Source: an uncultured Mycolicibacterium sp.
GTDB taxonomy: Bacteria; Actinomycetota; Actinomycetes; Mycobacteriales; Mycobacteriaceae
Assembly: GCF_937941905.1 (NCBI RefSeq)
Contig: NZ_CALDGS010000152.1
Location: 1 to 39,351, forward strand
Length of the DNA stretch: 39,351 nt
Direction of reading: 5' to 3'
The notes under the pieces are model-generated. The model made no database searches. It had not been told where the DNA came from and was given only the letters and a program-made list of their open reading frames with translations. The position numbers were made by a program, and so were the translations under genes. This document shows positions 1 to 10,327 of the stretch, piece by piece (positions within the stretch are counted from its first letter, which is position 1; each line of letters opens with the position of its first letter).

Positions 1-2821
1 CGTTGGGCCGCTGCGCCGGGATGGCCCGGGTCGGGGCGTCCGCCTCGTCGGCGGCCGGCGGCTGCGGTGCCGGGGCCGGCGCAGGGGAGGGGCCCGGCTT
101 GCCGCCGCGCAGCTCCCCGAGCCACGACTCGATCTCGCGCTCCTCTCGCGGCGGCTGCGGCGCCGCCGGGGTCGGCTCGGCCGGGCGACCCGGCCGCTGG
201 ATCCGGGCCGTCGCGGCGGCGGCGTTGCTCACCACGTTGCGCACCGCGTTGCGGGCGGCGGCGAACTTCGTGGTGGGCGCCTCCTCCTGGGCCCCCTGAG
301 TCTGGGCTCCCTGAGTCTGGGCAGGGGCCGGCGGCACGGGACCGCGCGGCGCGGTCATCCGGGTGGTGCCGGCCGCCGACGGGTCGGCGGGGCGCGGCGG
401 GATCCGCGTCGGGGTGGCGCGCACCGCCCCGGCCACCGGATGGGTCGGGTCGTGCGGCGGGCGCGGCCGCGGCGGCACCGGCGCACCGGCACCCACCAGC
501 GCGGCGGCCTGCTCGGCGTCCGGCTGCGCGGCCACGTGCCGGCGCTCGTCGGGCAGCTCCGTCTCGCCCAGGCCCAGCTTCTCCTGCACCCGCTTCATCC
601 AGCGCGGCGCCCACCAGCAGTCGTCGCCGAGCAGCTTCATGATCGCCGGCACCAGGAACATGCGGATGATGGTGGCGTCCAGCAGCAGCGCGATGAGCAG
701 GCCGAACGCCAGGTACTTCATCATCACCAGGTCGGAGAACACGAACGCGCCCGCCACCACGGCCAGCACCAGCGCCGCGGCGGTGATCAGCCGGCCGGTG
801 GTGGCGGTGCCGATGCGGATCGCCTCGGCGGTGGACATGCCGCGCTCCCGCGCCTCCACCATGCGGGAGACCAGGAACACCTCGTAGTCGGTGGACAGGC
901 CGTAGATGACGGCGATGATCAGGCCGATCATCGGGGCCATCAGCGGCTGCGGGGTGAAGTTCATCAGCCCCGACCCGTGGCCCTCGACGAACATCCAGGT
1001 CAGCACGCCCATCGTCGAGCCCAGCGTCAGCGCGCTCATCAGCGCGGCCTTGATCGGCAGCACCAGCGAGCCGAACGCCAGGAACATCAGCACCGTGGTG
1101 GTGGTGATCAGCAGCAGCACCATCAGCGGCAGCCGGTCGAACAGGCTGTGGATGGAGTCCTGCTCCAGCGCCGGGGTGCCGCCGACCAGCACGGTCACCC
1201 CGTGCGGGGCGCCCAGCGCGCGCAGTTCGGCGATCTTCTTGGCGGCGTCGTTGCGGTCCACCAGGCCGTTCTGCAGCACCCGCACCGACGGGTCCTCGCT
1301 GCCGCCCTCCTGGTAGTTGCGCTCCTCCCACATCTTCGACGGATCGTTGTCCGGCACCGTGAAGCCGCTGACCGTCATCGCCTTGGCGCGCACCTCGGCC
1401 AGCTGCTGGTCGGTGACCGGCTCGCCGTCGTTGCTCTTGACCACCAGCGTCAGCGGCTCGGTGCGGAACGACGGGAACTCCCGGTCGAACTCCTCCTGGG
1501 CCTGGCGCACCGAGTTGTCCGGCGGCAGGTACTTCTCGCTGATACCGCCCAGCGACAGCTGGCCCAGCGGAATGACCAGCAGCACCATGCCGACCAGGAT
1601 CGGCGCGGCGAACAGCACCGGCCGCTTCATCACCACGTTGACCAGCCGGCCCCAGAAGCCCTGCTCGACCTCCTCGCGGGTCTTGGTCTTCTGCAGCTTC
1701 TCGGCCAGCCAGTCGATGATGCGCCGGGAGAACGGCCAGTCCCGCAGGAACGGCACCCGCAGCAGGGTGCGCACCCCGAGCGCGTCCACCCGCGGCCCGA
1801 GGATGGCCAGCGTGGCGGCCAGCACCGTGATCGACAGGATCGACGAGAGCATGACCGACGCGATGATCGCGTAGGTGATCGACTTCAGGAAGCCCTGCGG
1901 GAACAGCAGCAGCGGCAGTGAGGACGCCACGATGATCACCGCGGAGAACACCACCGTGCGCCCGGCCGTCATCACCGAGCGGCGTACCGCCGCCTCGGTG
2001 TCGTAGCCCTCGGCCAGCTCCTCCCGGAACCGGCTCACGATGAACAGGCCGTAGTCGATCGCGATGCCCAGGCCGATCAACGTGACCACCGGCTGGGCGA
2101 AGAAGTGCACCGGCCCGAACTCGGCGATCAGCCGCATGATGCCCAGCGCGCCGGCGATGGACAGGCCGCCGACGATCGCCGGCAGCACCGCGGCCACCAC
2201 GCCGCCGAACACGAAGAACAGCAGCACCGCCACCAGCGGGATGGCCGCCACCTCGGCACGCCGCTGGTCGACGGCGATGGTGCCGGTCAGCTCGCTGGCC
2301 AGCGGGTTGAGGCCGGCCAGCTTGATGTTGCCGTCGTTGACCTTGCGCAGGTCGTCCTCGATGGCCTGGTAGTTGACCAGGATCTCGTCGTCGCTGTCCC
2401 CCTTGAGCGGGACGCTGATGAAGGTCTTGGACTTGTCCTCGGTCTTCATCCGCTGCACGACGTCGTTGTCGACGTCGGGGGCCTTGAGCCAGCCCACCCA
2501 GGCGACCACCTGGTCGGGGTGGTCCTCGACGAACTTGTCCAGCTCGCCGGTGACCTGCTTCATCCACTCCGGGTCGTCGACCTTCTTGCCGTCCGGCGGG
2601 GTCAGGATCGCCACGATGTGGCTGGTGCGGTCGCGGCCGTACACCTCGTCGGCGATCACCGAGGCGGCCACCGACTCACTGCCGTCGTCGTAGAAGCCGC
2701 TCTGCGTGACGTGCTTGTCGAGCGTGATGCCGTACACGCCGCCACCAAGGCACAGTGCGACCATGACACCGATCACGACGTATCGGTATCGGTACACCGT
2801 TCGACCCCACCAGGCGAACAC
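1..2821 (-). CDS. mmpL3: MmpL3, trehalose monomycolate flippase (3' end cut by window)
   Basis: RND-superfamily inner-membrane transporter that moves trehalose monomycolate to the periplasm for mycomembrane assembly. About 940 codons are visible and the frame is still open at base 1; M. tuberculosis MmpL3 is about 944 residues and some homologues exceed 1,000. The start is GTG at 2821, preceded at good spacing by AAGGAG; the protein begins MFAWWGRTVYRYRY. Both proton-relay Asp-Tyr pairs are present, in IAIDYGLF (TM4 type) and GLSTDYEVF (TM10 type). The architecture is the family's: TM1, a periplasmic domain, TM2-6, a second periplasmic domain, TM7-12, then a long cytosolic tail rich in Pro and Ala. 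That tail contains a tandem five-residue repeat (TQGAQ twice) from a 15-bp DNA repeat near 298-325. It is the last gene of the trmB-NYN-mmpL3 run, 48 bases after the NYN gene. Family identity is very sure; the true C-terminus is not seen. Confidence 0.97.
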   Translation of the reverse strand, partial: MFAWWGRTVYRYRYVVIGVMVALCLGGGVYGITLDKHVTQSGFYDDGSESVAASVIADEVYGRDRTSHIVAILTPPDGKKVDDPEWMKQVTGELDKFVEDHPDQVVAWVGWLKAPDVDNDVVQRMKTEDKSKTFISVPLKGDSDDEILVNYQAIEDDLRKVNDGNIKLAGLNPLASELTGTIAVDQRRAEVAAIPLVAVLLFFVFGGVVAAVLPAIVGGLSIAGALGIMRLIAEFGPVHFFAQPVVTLIGLGIAIDYGLFIVSRFREELAEGYDTEAAVRRSVMTAGRTVVFSAVIIVASSLPLLLFPQGFLKSITYAIIASVMLSSILSITVLAATLAILGPRVDALGVRTLLRVPFLRDWPFSRRIIDWLAEKLQKTKTREEVEQGFWGRLVNVVMKRPVLFAAPILVGMVLLVIPLGQLSLGGISEKYLPPDNSVRQAQEEFDREFPSFRTEPLTLVVKSNDGEPVTDQQLAEVRAKAMTVSGFTVPDNDPSKMWEERNYQEGGSEDPSVRVLQNGLVDRNDAAKKIAELRALGAPHGVTVLVGGTPALEQDSIHSLFDRLPLMVLLLITTTTVLMFLAFGSLVLPIKAALMSALTLGSTMGVLTWMFVEGHGSGLMNFTPQPLMAPMIGLIIAVIYGLSTDYEVFLVSRMVEARERGMSTAEAIRIGTATTGRLITAAALVLAVVAGAFVFSDLVMMKYLAFGLLIALLLDATIIRMFLVPAIMKLLGDDCWWAPRWMKRVQEKLGLGETELPDERRHVAAQPDAEQAAALVGAGAPVPPRPRPPHDPTHPVAGAVRATPTRIPPRPADPSAAGTTRMTAPRGPVPPAPAQTQGAQTQGAQEEAPTTKFAAARNAVRNVVSNAAAATARIQRPGRPAEPTPAAPQPPREEREIESWLGELRGGKPGPSPAPAPAPQPPAADEADAPTRAIPAQRPN

Positions 2822-2869
2822 GTGAACTCCTTACTGATCTACTTCTGAGCGACCCACGCGATTCAGTTG

Positions 2870-3571
2870 TCAGATACGCGAGGTCAACAGCGACGACAGC
2901 GGACGGAACGGCTGCAGCCAGGCGCCCTCTTCGGGCAGTGAATCCAGTCCGATCCGCGGGAGCGGTTCCCGGAAAACGCCAGGGATGTCCTCCAGGTCGA
3001 CGAACTCCAAGGTATCCGACGCTAACGCCCAACTGGCGTGTTCACGAAATCCGAGCACCTGCACCGGGGTGCCCGCGCGGGCGATGTTCTCCAGCGGTTC
3101 GCGGAACGCCTGGCCGTCGGCCGAGGCGACCAGCAGCCCGGCCAGCCCCTCGCTGCGGCGCAGCTCGATGTGGGCCAGCATGTCGCTGTCGACGTCGCTG
3201 TCCTCGTCGATCTTGGGCTTGGCGAACACCGCGAACCCGACGTTGCGCAGCGCCTCCACCCAGGGTCGCACCACGTCGGCGCTGCCCGGCGCGATGTTGG
3301 TGAACACCGTCGCCTCCGGCTCCAGCGACACCGCCGGGCCGTCCGGCGGGGCGGCCTCGGCGAGTTCGGCGGTGCGGGCCAGCAGCCAGCGGCCCAGCGC
3401 GTCGAACCGCGGCCGGTGCGCGGCGGTGGGGCGGCCGCCGAGGATCGAGCCGAGCCCCATGTCCAGGTTCGGTGCGTCCCACACCAGCAGCACCCGGTGC
3501 ACCGGTCTGCCGGCCTCGTCCGTCCCGTCGCCGGCGGGACGGTCAGTGACGGCGTTCTGTGTCACGCTCAT
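2870..3571 (-). CDS. NYN-domain (PIN-like) putative ribonuclease, Rv0207c type
   Basis: A 233-residue NYN-domain protein; this PIN-like fold is usually a metal-dependent RNase. Acidic residues expected in such an active site are visible: VLLVWDAPNLDMG near the N-terminus, DSDVDSDML in the middle and LVASADGQAF after it. It lies between trmB and mmpL3, as in M. tuberculosis. I place the start at ATG 3571, because it forms an ATGA overlap with the trmB stop and has GGGAGAA at suitable distance; an in-frame ATG at 3577 would add two residues but sits too close to that ribosome site. Coupling to trmB suggests an RNA-related job. The substrate is unknown, and the link to MmpL3 may be only positional. 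Confidence 0.88.
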   Translation of the reverse strand: MSVTQNAVTDRPAGDGTDEAGRPVHRVLLVWDAPNLDMGLGSILGGRPTAAHRPRFDALGRWLLARTAELAEAAPPDGPAVSLEPEATVFTNIAPGSADVVRPWVEALRNVGFAVFAKPKIDEDSDVDSDMLAHIELRRSEGLAGLLVASADGQAFREPLENIARAGTPVQVLGFREHASWALASDTLEFVDLEDIPGVFREPLPRIGLDSLPEEGAWLQPFRPLSSLLTSRI

Positions 3572-4344
3572 GGACATTTCTCCCAGAGCAGCTCGGCCAC
3601 CGGGCGGTTCTCGTGCCGGGCCTTGGACTCGTACTTCGTCGTCGGGCGCTCCACCAGGATCGGTGCGCGCGTCGGGTCGGCCAGCCGCCGCAGCCGCGGC
3701 TCGGCGTCACCGACCGCCGCGATGTGCTCGGCGTAGTCGGCGTGGTCGGTGGCCACGTGCAGCACCCCGCCGGGGGCGAGCCGGTCGGCGATCAGCGCCA
3801 CCACCGGCGGCTGCAGCAGCCGGCGCTTGTGGTGGCGCGCCTTGGGCCACGGGTCCGGGAAGAACACCCGCACCCCGGTCAGCGAGCCGGGGGCGAGCAT
3901 GTACTCCAGCACGTCGACCCCGTCACCGCGGATCAACCGGATGTTGGTGACGCCGGTGCGGTTGATGCCGCTGAGCAGCTGCGCCAGCCCGCGCTTGTAG
4001 ACCTCCACCGCGATGACGTCGATGTGCGGCTCCAGCTGCGCCATCGCCAGCGTGGAGGTGCCGCTTCCGCAGCCGATCTCCAGGACCAGCGGTGCCGAAC
4101 GGCCGAACCACGCCTCGGTGTCGAGCCGGCCCGGCGGGCTCCCGTCCGCCTCGCGGGCCTGACGCCCCAGCTGCGGCCATAGCCGATCCCAGGTGGCCTG
4201 CTGGCCGGGCGTCAGTGTGGTGCGCCGCGTCCGGAAGCTGGTCACCCGCCGGTGCCACGGCGCCGCAGCGGGGACGTCAGCGTCGGGAGCTGACGGGCCG
4301 GTGACTTCAGAACCCCGCGCTTGCATCAGTCCATCGTCGCTCAT
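3568..4344 (-). CDS. trmB: tRNA (guanine-N7-)-methyltransferase TrmB
   Basis: Cytosolic SAM-dependent enzyme that makes m7G46 in the tRNA variable loop. The 258-residue frame has the SAM-binding motif LVLEIGCGSGTS (about 87-98), the acidic end of the next strand (IAVEVYKRG, about 111-119), and the TrmB signature FPDPWPKARHHKRRL (about 162-176). The C-terminal TKYESKA block is also typical. I start it at ATG 4344 (GGGGAG about 10 bases upstream); an in-frame ATG at 4326 has a weaker site. The frame stays open further upstream, but that extension looks non-coding. It is first in the minus-strand unit, and its stop overlaps the NYN gene start. Its leader region holds two 11-bp direct repeats, annotated separately. 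Confidence 0.95.
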   Translation of the reverse strand: MSDDGLMQARGSEVTGPSAPDADVPAAAPWHRRVTSFRTRRTTLTPGQQATWDRLWPQLGRQAREADGSPPGRLDTEAWFGRSAPLVLEIGCGSGTSTLAMAQLEPHIDVIAVEVYKRGLAQLLSGINRTGVTNIRLIRGDGVDVLEYMLAPGSLTGVRVFFPDPWPKARHHKRRLLQPPVVALIADRLAPGGVLHVATDHADYAEHIAAVGDAEPRLRRLADPTRAPILVERPTTKYESKARHENRPVAELLWEKCP

Positions 4345-4366
4345 TCCGGGAGTGCTCCCCGCAACC

Positions 4367-4440
4367 TGGTGCGATTTGATACCCAACAGTTGCCTTCCGG
4401 ACCCGCCTGACCGGCCCGTTCGTCCGAATTGGTGCGATTT
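4367..4440. repeat. Paired 11-bp direct repeat in the divergent trmB / GTPase promoter region
   Basis: The 11-mer TGGTGCGATTT occurs at 4367-4377 and again at 4430-4440, exactly 63 bases apart, about six helical turns. Both copies lie in the 163-bp gap between trmB (start 4344) and the divergent gene at 4508. Same-face spacing suggests two regulator sites. No regulator can be named. Confidence 0.45.
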
Positions 4441-4507
4441 TCCCGCGGCCTGCGATGCCACGATGTGATGAATACCGCCTGCCGGGCACGCGCGTGGGGG
4501 AGGGCGC

Positions 4508-5431
4508 ATGTTCGTCGACGTACTCGAGGCGTATCTGCGGCGCGCCGGGCCGGGCGATCCCGGGCCGGCGGCCGTGCTCGACGAGCTGACCGCGCCGCCG
4601 CGGGTGGCCGTCACGGGGCTGCCGGGGACGGGCCGGCGCACCGCGGCCGCGGCGCTGCGGCGGGCCGGGTTGCGGGTGGTCGCCCCGGCGGAGGCGGAGG
4701 CGGTACTGCGGGTGGTGGCCGAGACGGTCCGGCCCGAGGACCTGGTCGCGCTGCCCGGTTGCGCGCTGCTGGTGCTGACCAAGGCCGATCTGTGCGGGGG
4801 CGGGCCCGACGGACCGTTGGCGGTCGCCGGGCGCCGGGCCGCCGCACTGCGGGCCCGCACCGGGGTGCCGACGGTGCCGCTGGCCGCGCCGCCGGCCGCC
4901 GCCGACGTCGACGGCGCGCTGCTCGCGGCGCTGCGCATGCTCGCCGCCGAGCCCGCCGACCTGCGCTCGGCCGATGCCTTCCGGGCCTGCCCGCACCCGC
5001 TGCCGGCCGCCGCACGGGACCGGCTGCTCGCCGCGCTGGACCCCTACGGCATCGAGACCGCGGTGCGGGCGGTGGCCGACGGTGCCGACGCCGCCGGGCT
5101 GGCCGCACGGTTGCGCGCGGCGTCCAACGTCGACGCGGTGGCCGCCGCGGTCCGGGTGCCGATCCGGTACCGGCGCACCAGGGCCGCGCTGGCCCGGCTG
5201 CGGGCCCGGGCGGCCGGCACGGCCGACGAGCGGCTCGCGGCGTTCCTGACCGGTGACGAGGTGGTGGCGGCGGTAGCGGCCGAGGCCGCCGCGGTGCTGG
5301 CGCAGCACGGCCTGGAGCCGCGGCCGGACCCGGTGCACTGGCGCCGCTACGGCCGGGGCCCGGTCGGGGCGCTGCACCGGGCCTGCGCGGCCGACCTGTG
5401 CCGGGCCGCGCTGCGGGCGGTGCGGCGGTGA
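4508..5431 (+). CDS. GTPase-like protein with altered P-loop (Rv0209 position)
   Basis: A 307-residue, Ala/Arg-rich protein of unknown function at the position of M. tuberculosis Rv0209. Near the N-terminus is a P-loop-like turn, VAVTGLPGTGRRT (33-45), in which the usual GK[S/T] is replaced by GRRT. A good G4-type guanine motif follows in LLVLTKADL (TKAD at 91-94). The rest is predicted mainly helical, and no membrane segment is evident. ATG 4508 follows a strong GGGGGAGGG site. The stop overlaps the GTG of the next gene (GTGA), so the two are translationally coupled. A TRAFAC or dynamin-like relation is an inference from the motif pair and the gene pairing; reduced nucleotide hydrolysis is likely if the Lys is truly absent. 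Confidence 0.82.
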   Translation: MFVDVLEAYLRRAGPGDPGPAAVLDELTAPPRVAVTGLPGTGRRTAAAALRRAGLRVVAPAEAEAVLRVVAETVRPEDLVALPGCALLVLTKADLCGGGPDGPLAVAGRRAAALRARTGVPTVPLAAPPAAADVDGALLAALRMLAAEPADLRSADAFRACPHPLPAAARDRLLAALDPYGIETAVRAVADGADAAGLAARLRAASNVDAVAAAVRVPIRYRRTRAALARLRARAAGTADERLAAFLTGDEVVAAVAAEAAAVLAQHGLEPRPDPVHWRRYGRGPVGALHRACAADLCRAALRAVRR

Positions 5432-6663
5432 CCCCGGCGGCCACCGGCGAGGTGCTCGTGGTGGGGCCGCCGCTGGCCGGGGCGGGCAGCCTGGTCGCCG
5501 CGCTGGCCGGGCGGCTGCCCGGGCACCGCGTCACCGAGACCGCCGACACCCCGGCGGCGGTGGTGTTCGTCGTCTCCGCCGCCGCCCCGATGGCCGGCTC
5601 CGACCTGCGGCTGCTGCGCCGCGCCGCGGCCGGCGCCGACCTCGTCGTCGGGGTGGTGAACAAGATCGACGTCCACCGCGGCTGGCGCGACGTGCTGGCC
5701 CGCAACCGGGCCCTGACCGCCGCGCGGTTCCGCCCGCTGCCCTGGCTGGGCGTGGCCGCCGCACCCGAACACGGCCCACCGCTGGTCGCGGCGCTGGTGG
5801 CGCTGCTCGCCGCCGGGCTGGCCGACCCCGACACCGCGCGGCGCAACCGGCTGCGCCGCGCCGAGGCCCGGTTGCAGGGCGAACTGGACCGGGCCGCCGC
5901 GCAGCACCGCCGCGGACGGCTGGCGGCCGCCCGGCGCCGGGTCGAGCTGCGCGGCCGGCTGCAGCGGGCCCGGGTGCAACTGACCCACCGCGCCCGCCGC
6001 CGGTGCACCGCGGCGCGCGGCGAGCTGCGGGCCGAGCTGGCCGGGCTGCGCCGCGGCCGGCTCGCGGCCTTCCCGGCGCGGGTGCGCGACCGCGCCGCGG
6101 CGGTGCTGGCCGAGGTACACGCCGACGTGCACGATCAGCTCGCCGGGCTGGCCGCCGAACTGGCGCTGCCCGTCCCGCCCTGCCCGCCGCCGGAGCCGCC
6201 GGCGGTCACCCCGCCGCCGGTTGCCGTGCACCGGCCGGAGGCCCGGCTGGTGGCGGTGCTCGGCGCCGGGTTCGGGCTCGGCGTGGCCGCCGCGGCCGGA
6301 CGGCTGCTGGCCGGATTCGGGTTCACCGGCGCCGGCCTGGTGCTCGGGGCGCTGCTCGGCCTGGCCGTGACCGCGTGGGTGGTGCGGCTGCGCGGGCTGC
6401 TGCGGGACCGGGCGGTGCTGGACCGGTGGGCCGCCGAGGTGCTCGGCGACCTGCGCGCGGCCGCCGAGGAGCTGGTCGCGACCCGGGTGGTGGCCGCCGA
6501 GACCGCGGGTGCGGCCGCGCTCGCGGCGGCCGAGGCACGTGCCGCGCCGGCCGCGGCCGGGGCGGGGGAGGCGGCGCTGCGCGCCGCACTGGCCCGGGTG
6601 CGCGCCGAACTGTACGCGTTACCGGAAGGCGGTGCGTCGAGCCGGGGTGGGGTGCGCGGGTGA
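5428..6663 (+). CDS. Membrane-anchored GTPase-like partner protein (Rv0210 position)
   Basis: A 411-residue protein starting at GTG 5428, overlapping the preceding stop by 4 bases. It repeats the layout of its neighbour: a P-loop-like segment LVVGPPLAGAGS (10-21) with Ala where Lys is expected, and a clean G4 motif VVNKIDVH (NKID at 78-81). Between about 140 and 250 there is a long Arg/Ala/Leu-rich helical stretch, probably coiled coil. Two hydrophobic helices at about 269-320 form a membrane hairpin, followed by another helical tail. GTPase head, helical stalk and paired membrane insertion resemble bacterial dynamin-like proteins, which are often encoded as adjacent pairs; that assignment is inference. 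It ends 169 bases before pckG. Confidence 0.82.
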   Translation: MTPAATGEVLVVGPPLAGAGSLVAALAGRLPGHRVTETADTPAAVVFVVSAAAPMAGSDLRLLRRAAAGADLVVGVVNKIDVHRGWRDVLARNRALTAARFRPLPWLGVAAAPEHGPPLVAALVALLAAGLADPDTARRNRLRRAEARLQGELDRAAAQHRRGRLAAARRRVELRGRLQRARVQLTHRARRRCTAARGELRAELAGLRRGRLAAFPARVRDRAAAVLAEVHADVHDQLAGLAAELALPVPPCPPPEPPAVTPPPVAVHRPEARLVAVLGAGFGLGVAAAAGRLLAGFGFTGAGLVLGALLGLAVTAWVVRLRGLLRDRAVLDRWAAEVLGDLRAAAEELVATRVVAAETAGAAALAAAEARAAPAAAGAGEAALRAALARVRAELYALPEGGASSRGGVRG

Positions 6664-6832
6664 GGGCGTGTGCTGAATCGTTCCTGTGAGTCATCGGACA
6701 TCTGCCCGATTCCCCGCGACCGTGTCACGCGCGTTAACCTCTCTGTTATAGGGGCGTCCGTCACGCTGTCCCGTGGGCCGGGGCATGTGTAGCGGGCCTG
6801 CGCGCACCGACGGCACTACGCAGGAGAGTTAG
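6664..6832 (+). promoter_or_regulatory. pckG leader and probable promoter region
   Basis: The 169-base gap before pckG has no gene. An AT-rich patch around 6733-6752 (GTTAACC then GTTATAGG) is the best -10 candidate and would give a leader of roughly 70-80 bases. TGTGAGTCATCGGACA at 6685-6700 matches only one half of a Crp-type palindrome. AGGAGAG sits just before the ATG. The promoter call is tentative. Confidence 0.35.
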
Positions 6833-8653
<1,821 letters not shown>

Positions 8654-8668
8654 GCCGCCCTCCGCGAA

Positions 8669-8718
8669 CAGACGCCGACACCCCCTTTTCCGCGCGGAAA
8701 AGGGGGTGTTCGCGTCTG
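8669..8718 (+). terminator. Strong hairpin after pckG
   Basis: Two 25-base arms (8669-8693 and 8694-8718) pair with two mismatched positions. The core CCCCCTTTTCCGC/GCGGAAAAGGGGG is perfect and has almost no loop. It begins 15 bases after the pckG stop. No U-tract follows, as is common for mycobacterial intrinsic terminators. It isolates pckG from the fadD4 promoter. Confidence 0.8.
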
Positions 8719-8750
8719 CCCGGCAGGGGAGGCGGGCGTGAGACCCAGCC

Positions 8751-8785
8751 CACTTGACACCCGTCAAGTGATGGCGTCGTACAGT
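8751..8785 (+). promoter_or_regulatory. fadD4 promoter with a perfect palindromic operator
   Basis: CACTTGAC-ACCC-GTCAAGTG (8751-8770) is a perfect inverted repeat with 8-base arms and a 4-base spacer. It is followed by a -10 box TACAGT (8780-8785) that ends six bases before ATG 8792, so the mRNA is probably leaderless. TTGACA inside the palindrome resembles a -35 but is 20 bases from the -10. Bases 8752-8769 match the site at the FadE-pair promoter at 15 of 18 positions. Such a placement fits a repressor. Confidence 0.65.
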
Positions 8786-8791
8786 GCATGC

Positions 8792-10327
8792 ATGCAGATT
8801 CGCGAGCACGCCGAAGCGACGCCGGACAAGCCGGCGATCATCCTGTACCCCTCCGGTACCGTCGTCACCTTCGCCGAACTCGAGGCCCGCGCCAACCGTC
8901 TGGCCCACTACCTGCGCAACGCCGGTCTGGTCGAGGGCGACACCGTCGCCATCCTGATGGAGAACAACGACCACATCTTCACCGCGTTCTGGGCGGCGCG
9001 CCGGGCCGGCCTGTACTACGTGCCGATCAACACCCACCTGACCGCCGCCGAGGCGGCCTACATCGTGGACAACAGCAACGCCAAGGCCATCATCGGTTCG
9101 GCGAAGCTGGCCGGAATCTGCGCCGAACTCGGCGAGCACCTGCCCAACGGGCTGCCGGCGACCCTGCTGATGACCGGCGAGCCGGAGGGCGTCGAGCTGC
9201 CCGGCTGGCAGCGCTACCCGGAGTGCGTGGCCGATCTGCCCGACACCCCGATCCCCGACGAGCGCGAGGGCGACCTGCTGCAGTACTCGTCGGGCACCAC
9301 CGGCCGGCCCAAGGGCATCCGCCGCGAGCTGCCGCACGTCCCGCCGGCGGAGGCGCCGGGTTTCGTCACCCCGGTGGTGCAGTTCTGGATGCAGCCGCCG
9401 AACGCGGTCTACCTCAGCCCCGCACCGCTGTACCACACCGCGCCGTCGATGTGGGCGATCACCGCGCAGTCCGAGGGCGTGACCGTCGTGGTGATGGAGA
9501 AGTTCGACGCCGAGGGCGCGCTCGAGGCCATCGAGAAGCACAAGGTCACCCACGGGCAGTTCGTGCCGGCGATGTTCACCCGGATGCTCAAGCTGCCCGA
9601 ACAGGTGCGCACGCGCTACGACGTCTCCAGCCTCAAGCGCGTCATCCACGCGGCCGCCCCGTGCCCGGTGGAGGTCAAGAAGGCGATGATGGACTGGTGG
9701 GGGCCGATCGTCGACGAGTACTACGCCTCCTCCGAGGCCATCGGCGCCACCTTCATCTTCGCCGAGGACTGGCTCAAGCACCCCGGCTCGGTGGGCAAGC
9801 CGCTCAACAGCGTCGTGCACATCCTCGACGAGGACGGCAACGAGCTGCCGCCCGGCCGGCCCGGCGAGATCTACTTCGAGGGCGGCAACACCTTCGAGTA
9901 CCTCAACGACCCGGAGAAGACCGCCAAGTCGCGCAACGAGAAGGGGTGGGTCACCGTCGGTGACATCGGCTACGTCGACGAGGAGGGCTTCCTCTACCTC
10001 ACCGACCGGCGGCACCACATGATCATCTCCGGCGGGGTGAACATCTACCCCCAGGAGACCGAGAACATGCTCGTCACCCACCCCAAGGTGATGGACGCCG
10101 CGGTCTTCGGCATTCCCGACCCGGAGATGGGCCAGCAGGTCAAAGCCGTGGTGCAGACCGTGGATCCGGCGGACGCCACCGAGGAGTTCGCCGCCGAGCT
10201 GATCGCCTGGCTGCGGGACCGGCTGGCGCACTACAAGTGCCCGAAGTCGATCTCCTTCGAGCCGCAGCTGCCGCGCACCGACACCGGCAAGCTCTACAAG
10301 CAGGAGCTGATCAAGAAGTACTCGTGA
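8792..10327 (+). CDS. fadD4: Fatty-acyl-CoA synthetase/ligase, FadD4 type
   Basis: Adenylate-forming enzyme that activates a carboxylic acid to acyl-AMP and then acyl-CoA. The 511-residue protein has the P-loop-like motif YSSGTTGRPKG (165-175), the A5-type motif YASSEAIGA, the hinge motif LTDRRHHMIISGGVNIYP, and the C-terminal catalytic lysine (about K500) in RTDTGKLYK. I choose ATG 8792 because a -10 box ends six bases upstream; in-frame ATGs at 8738 and 8771 would lie upstream of, or inside, the operator and promoter. It overlaps the following crotonase by 4 bases (GTGA). Gene position corresponds to M. tuberculosis fadD4 (Rv0214). Substrate cannot be read from sequence; company with CoA-transferase and FadE-pair genes suggests a branched, cyclic or aromatic-type acid rather than a plain long chain. 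Confidence 0.9.
   Translation: MQIREHAEATPDKPAIILYPSGTVVTFAELEARANRLAHYLRNAGLVEGDTVAILMENNDHIFTAFWAARRAGLYYVPINTHLTAAEAAYIVDNSNAKAIIGSAKLAGICAELGEHLPNGLPATLLMTGEPEGVELPGWQRYPECVADLPDTPIPDEREGDLLQYSSGTTGRPKGIRRELPHVPPAEAPGFVTPVVQFWMQPPNAVYLSPAPLYHTAPSMWAITAQSEGVTVVVMEKFDAEGALEAIEKHKVTHGQFVPAMFTRMLKLPEQVRTRYDVSSLKRVIHAAAPCPVEVKKAMMDWWGPIVDEYYASSEAIGATFIFAEDWLKHPGSVGKPLNSVVHILDEDGNELPPGRPGEIYFEGGNTFEYLNDPEKTAKSRNEKGWVTVGDIGYVDEEGFLYLTDRRHHMIISGGVNIYPQETENMLVTHPKVMDAAVFGIPDPEMGQQVKAVVQTVDPADATEEFAAELIAWLRDRLAHYKCPKSISFEPQLPRTDTGKLYKQELIKKYS

Noticed and set aside
440..1921. Long plus-strand open frame opposite mmpL3
   Set aside because: Its translation is extremely rich in Gln, His and Arg with no domain; the opposite strand encodes MmpL3 with intact motifs.
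6685..6700. Crp-type site upstream of pckG
   Set aside because: Only the TGTGA half matches; the second half is GGACA rather than TCACA, so it is not called as an operator.
8738..8791. Upstream in-frame starts for fadD4 (ATG 8738, ATG 8771)
   Set aside because: They would place the palindrome and -10 box inside the coding region, and the added residues do not look like the family N-terminus.
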